Positions 63,771 to 64,000 of a stretch of DNA of 64,000 nt are shown piece by piece. This DNA is from CAVSUZ01 sp963791885. Its GTDB lineage: Bacteria; Pseudomonadota; Alphaproteobacteria; Acetobacterales; Acetobacteraceae. The stretch's first letter is position 1, and every line of letters begins with the position of its first letter. A program made the position numbers and the translations under genes. The stretch lies in the NCBI GenBank assembly GCA_963791885.1, contig CAWBUL010000006.1, forward strand, positions 2,773,509 to 2,837,508. The letters are read 5' to 3'. Below the pieces are notes generated by a model. That model worked only from the letters and a program-made list of their open reading frames with translations, did not search any database and was not told the origin of the DNA.

Positions 63771-64000
63771 TAAGACGGAGTCTCACAATCGGATCGGCAG
63801 CGGATGGACACCGCTCGCATCGGTCAACGCCTTTGACCAGGAGTGCCCCGCATCCGACTACGATTTTCATAGACGAACGTCTGCTTGTGGCCGTTGCTTA
63901 CTCCGAAGCGGCCGTTCCGGATTCGGCCAGGGCCGGCCGTGGGCTGAGTGTCTGGTTTTCCCGTCCAGGCGCCTGAAAGCGGACGGACCGAAACCCACCC
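63771..64000. other. Window end without recognised gene
   Basis: About 230 bases after the desaturase-like gene. The frame over 63767-63976 has no recognisable domain, and its composition is unlike the genes around it. No terminator is obvious. Confidence 0.4.

Overview
The window is GC-rich DNA from a Gram-negative bacterium. It carries hflK-hflC-degP, a CIRCE-controlled groES-groEL, a TonB-dependent receptor, PEP-CTERM proteins, a bc1-type Rieske protein and a cyclic beta-1,2-glucan synthase. Together these suggest an alphaproteobacterium, most likely Acetobacteraceae or a close Rhodospirillales relative. This is inferred from gene content; no rRNA gene is present to settle it.

Layout. 0-10 kb: greB, a transposase of the IS1182 type, arylamine N-acetyltransferase, a complete IS630 element, an alpha/beta hydrolase, and a decayed NmrA/DoxX/LysR cluster. 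Then come a VIT-family transporter and a DUF3800 protein. 10-18.7 kb: an unknown protein, an SDR, a DUF488 protein, a very long broken surface protein built of about ten ~90-residue repeats, and a PEP-CTERM protein with a frameshift in a G5 run. 18.8-28.1 kb is conserved chromosome: membrane proteolysis control (hflK-hflC-degP), the Mrp Fe-S ATPase, an orphan Rieske protein, and a DinB/phosphodiesterase/PPK2/MFS run.

28.2 to about 52 kb is an integrated element. It begins at the 3' half of a tRNA-Thr(CGT) gene followed directly by a tyrosine integrase. Next come a primase-polymerase, a RepA-like AAA ATPase and a GGGACA repeat cluster that looks like a replication origin. The rest is a mosaic: an IS630 element with an IS701 element at its edge, both inside one secreted-protein gene that can be rebuilt exactly; an array of six 17-bp near-palindromes; repeated small gene families; a PEP-CTERM gene between 96-bp direct repeats; an MT-A70 methyltransferase; and a beta-helix protein. 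Phage fragments (DUF2213, terminase), a TonB receptor, a broken MFS gene, a serine recombinase and an IS3 remnant follow. No intact right-end tRNA was found in the window.

52.1-63.8 kb looks like one long transcription unit: CIRCE, groES, groEL, three overlapping micro-genes, the 8.5-kb glucan synthase (ndvB) and a fatty-acid/sterol-type desaturase.

An important caveat is that at least ten otherwise good genes are split by single-base indels, several in short G runs. Either the sequence carries uncorrected errors or decay is widespread, so the broken calls below are provisional.
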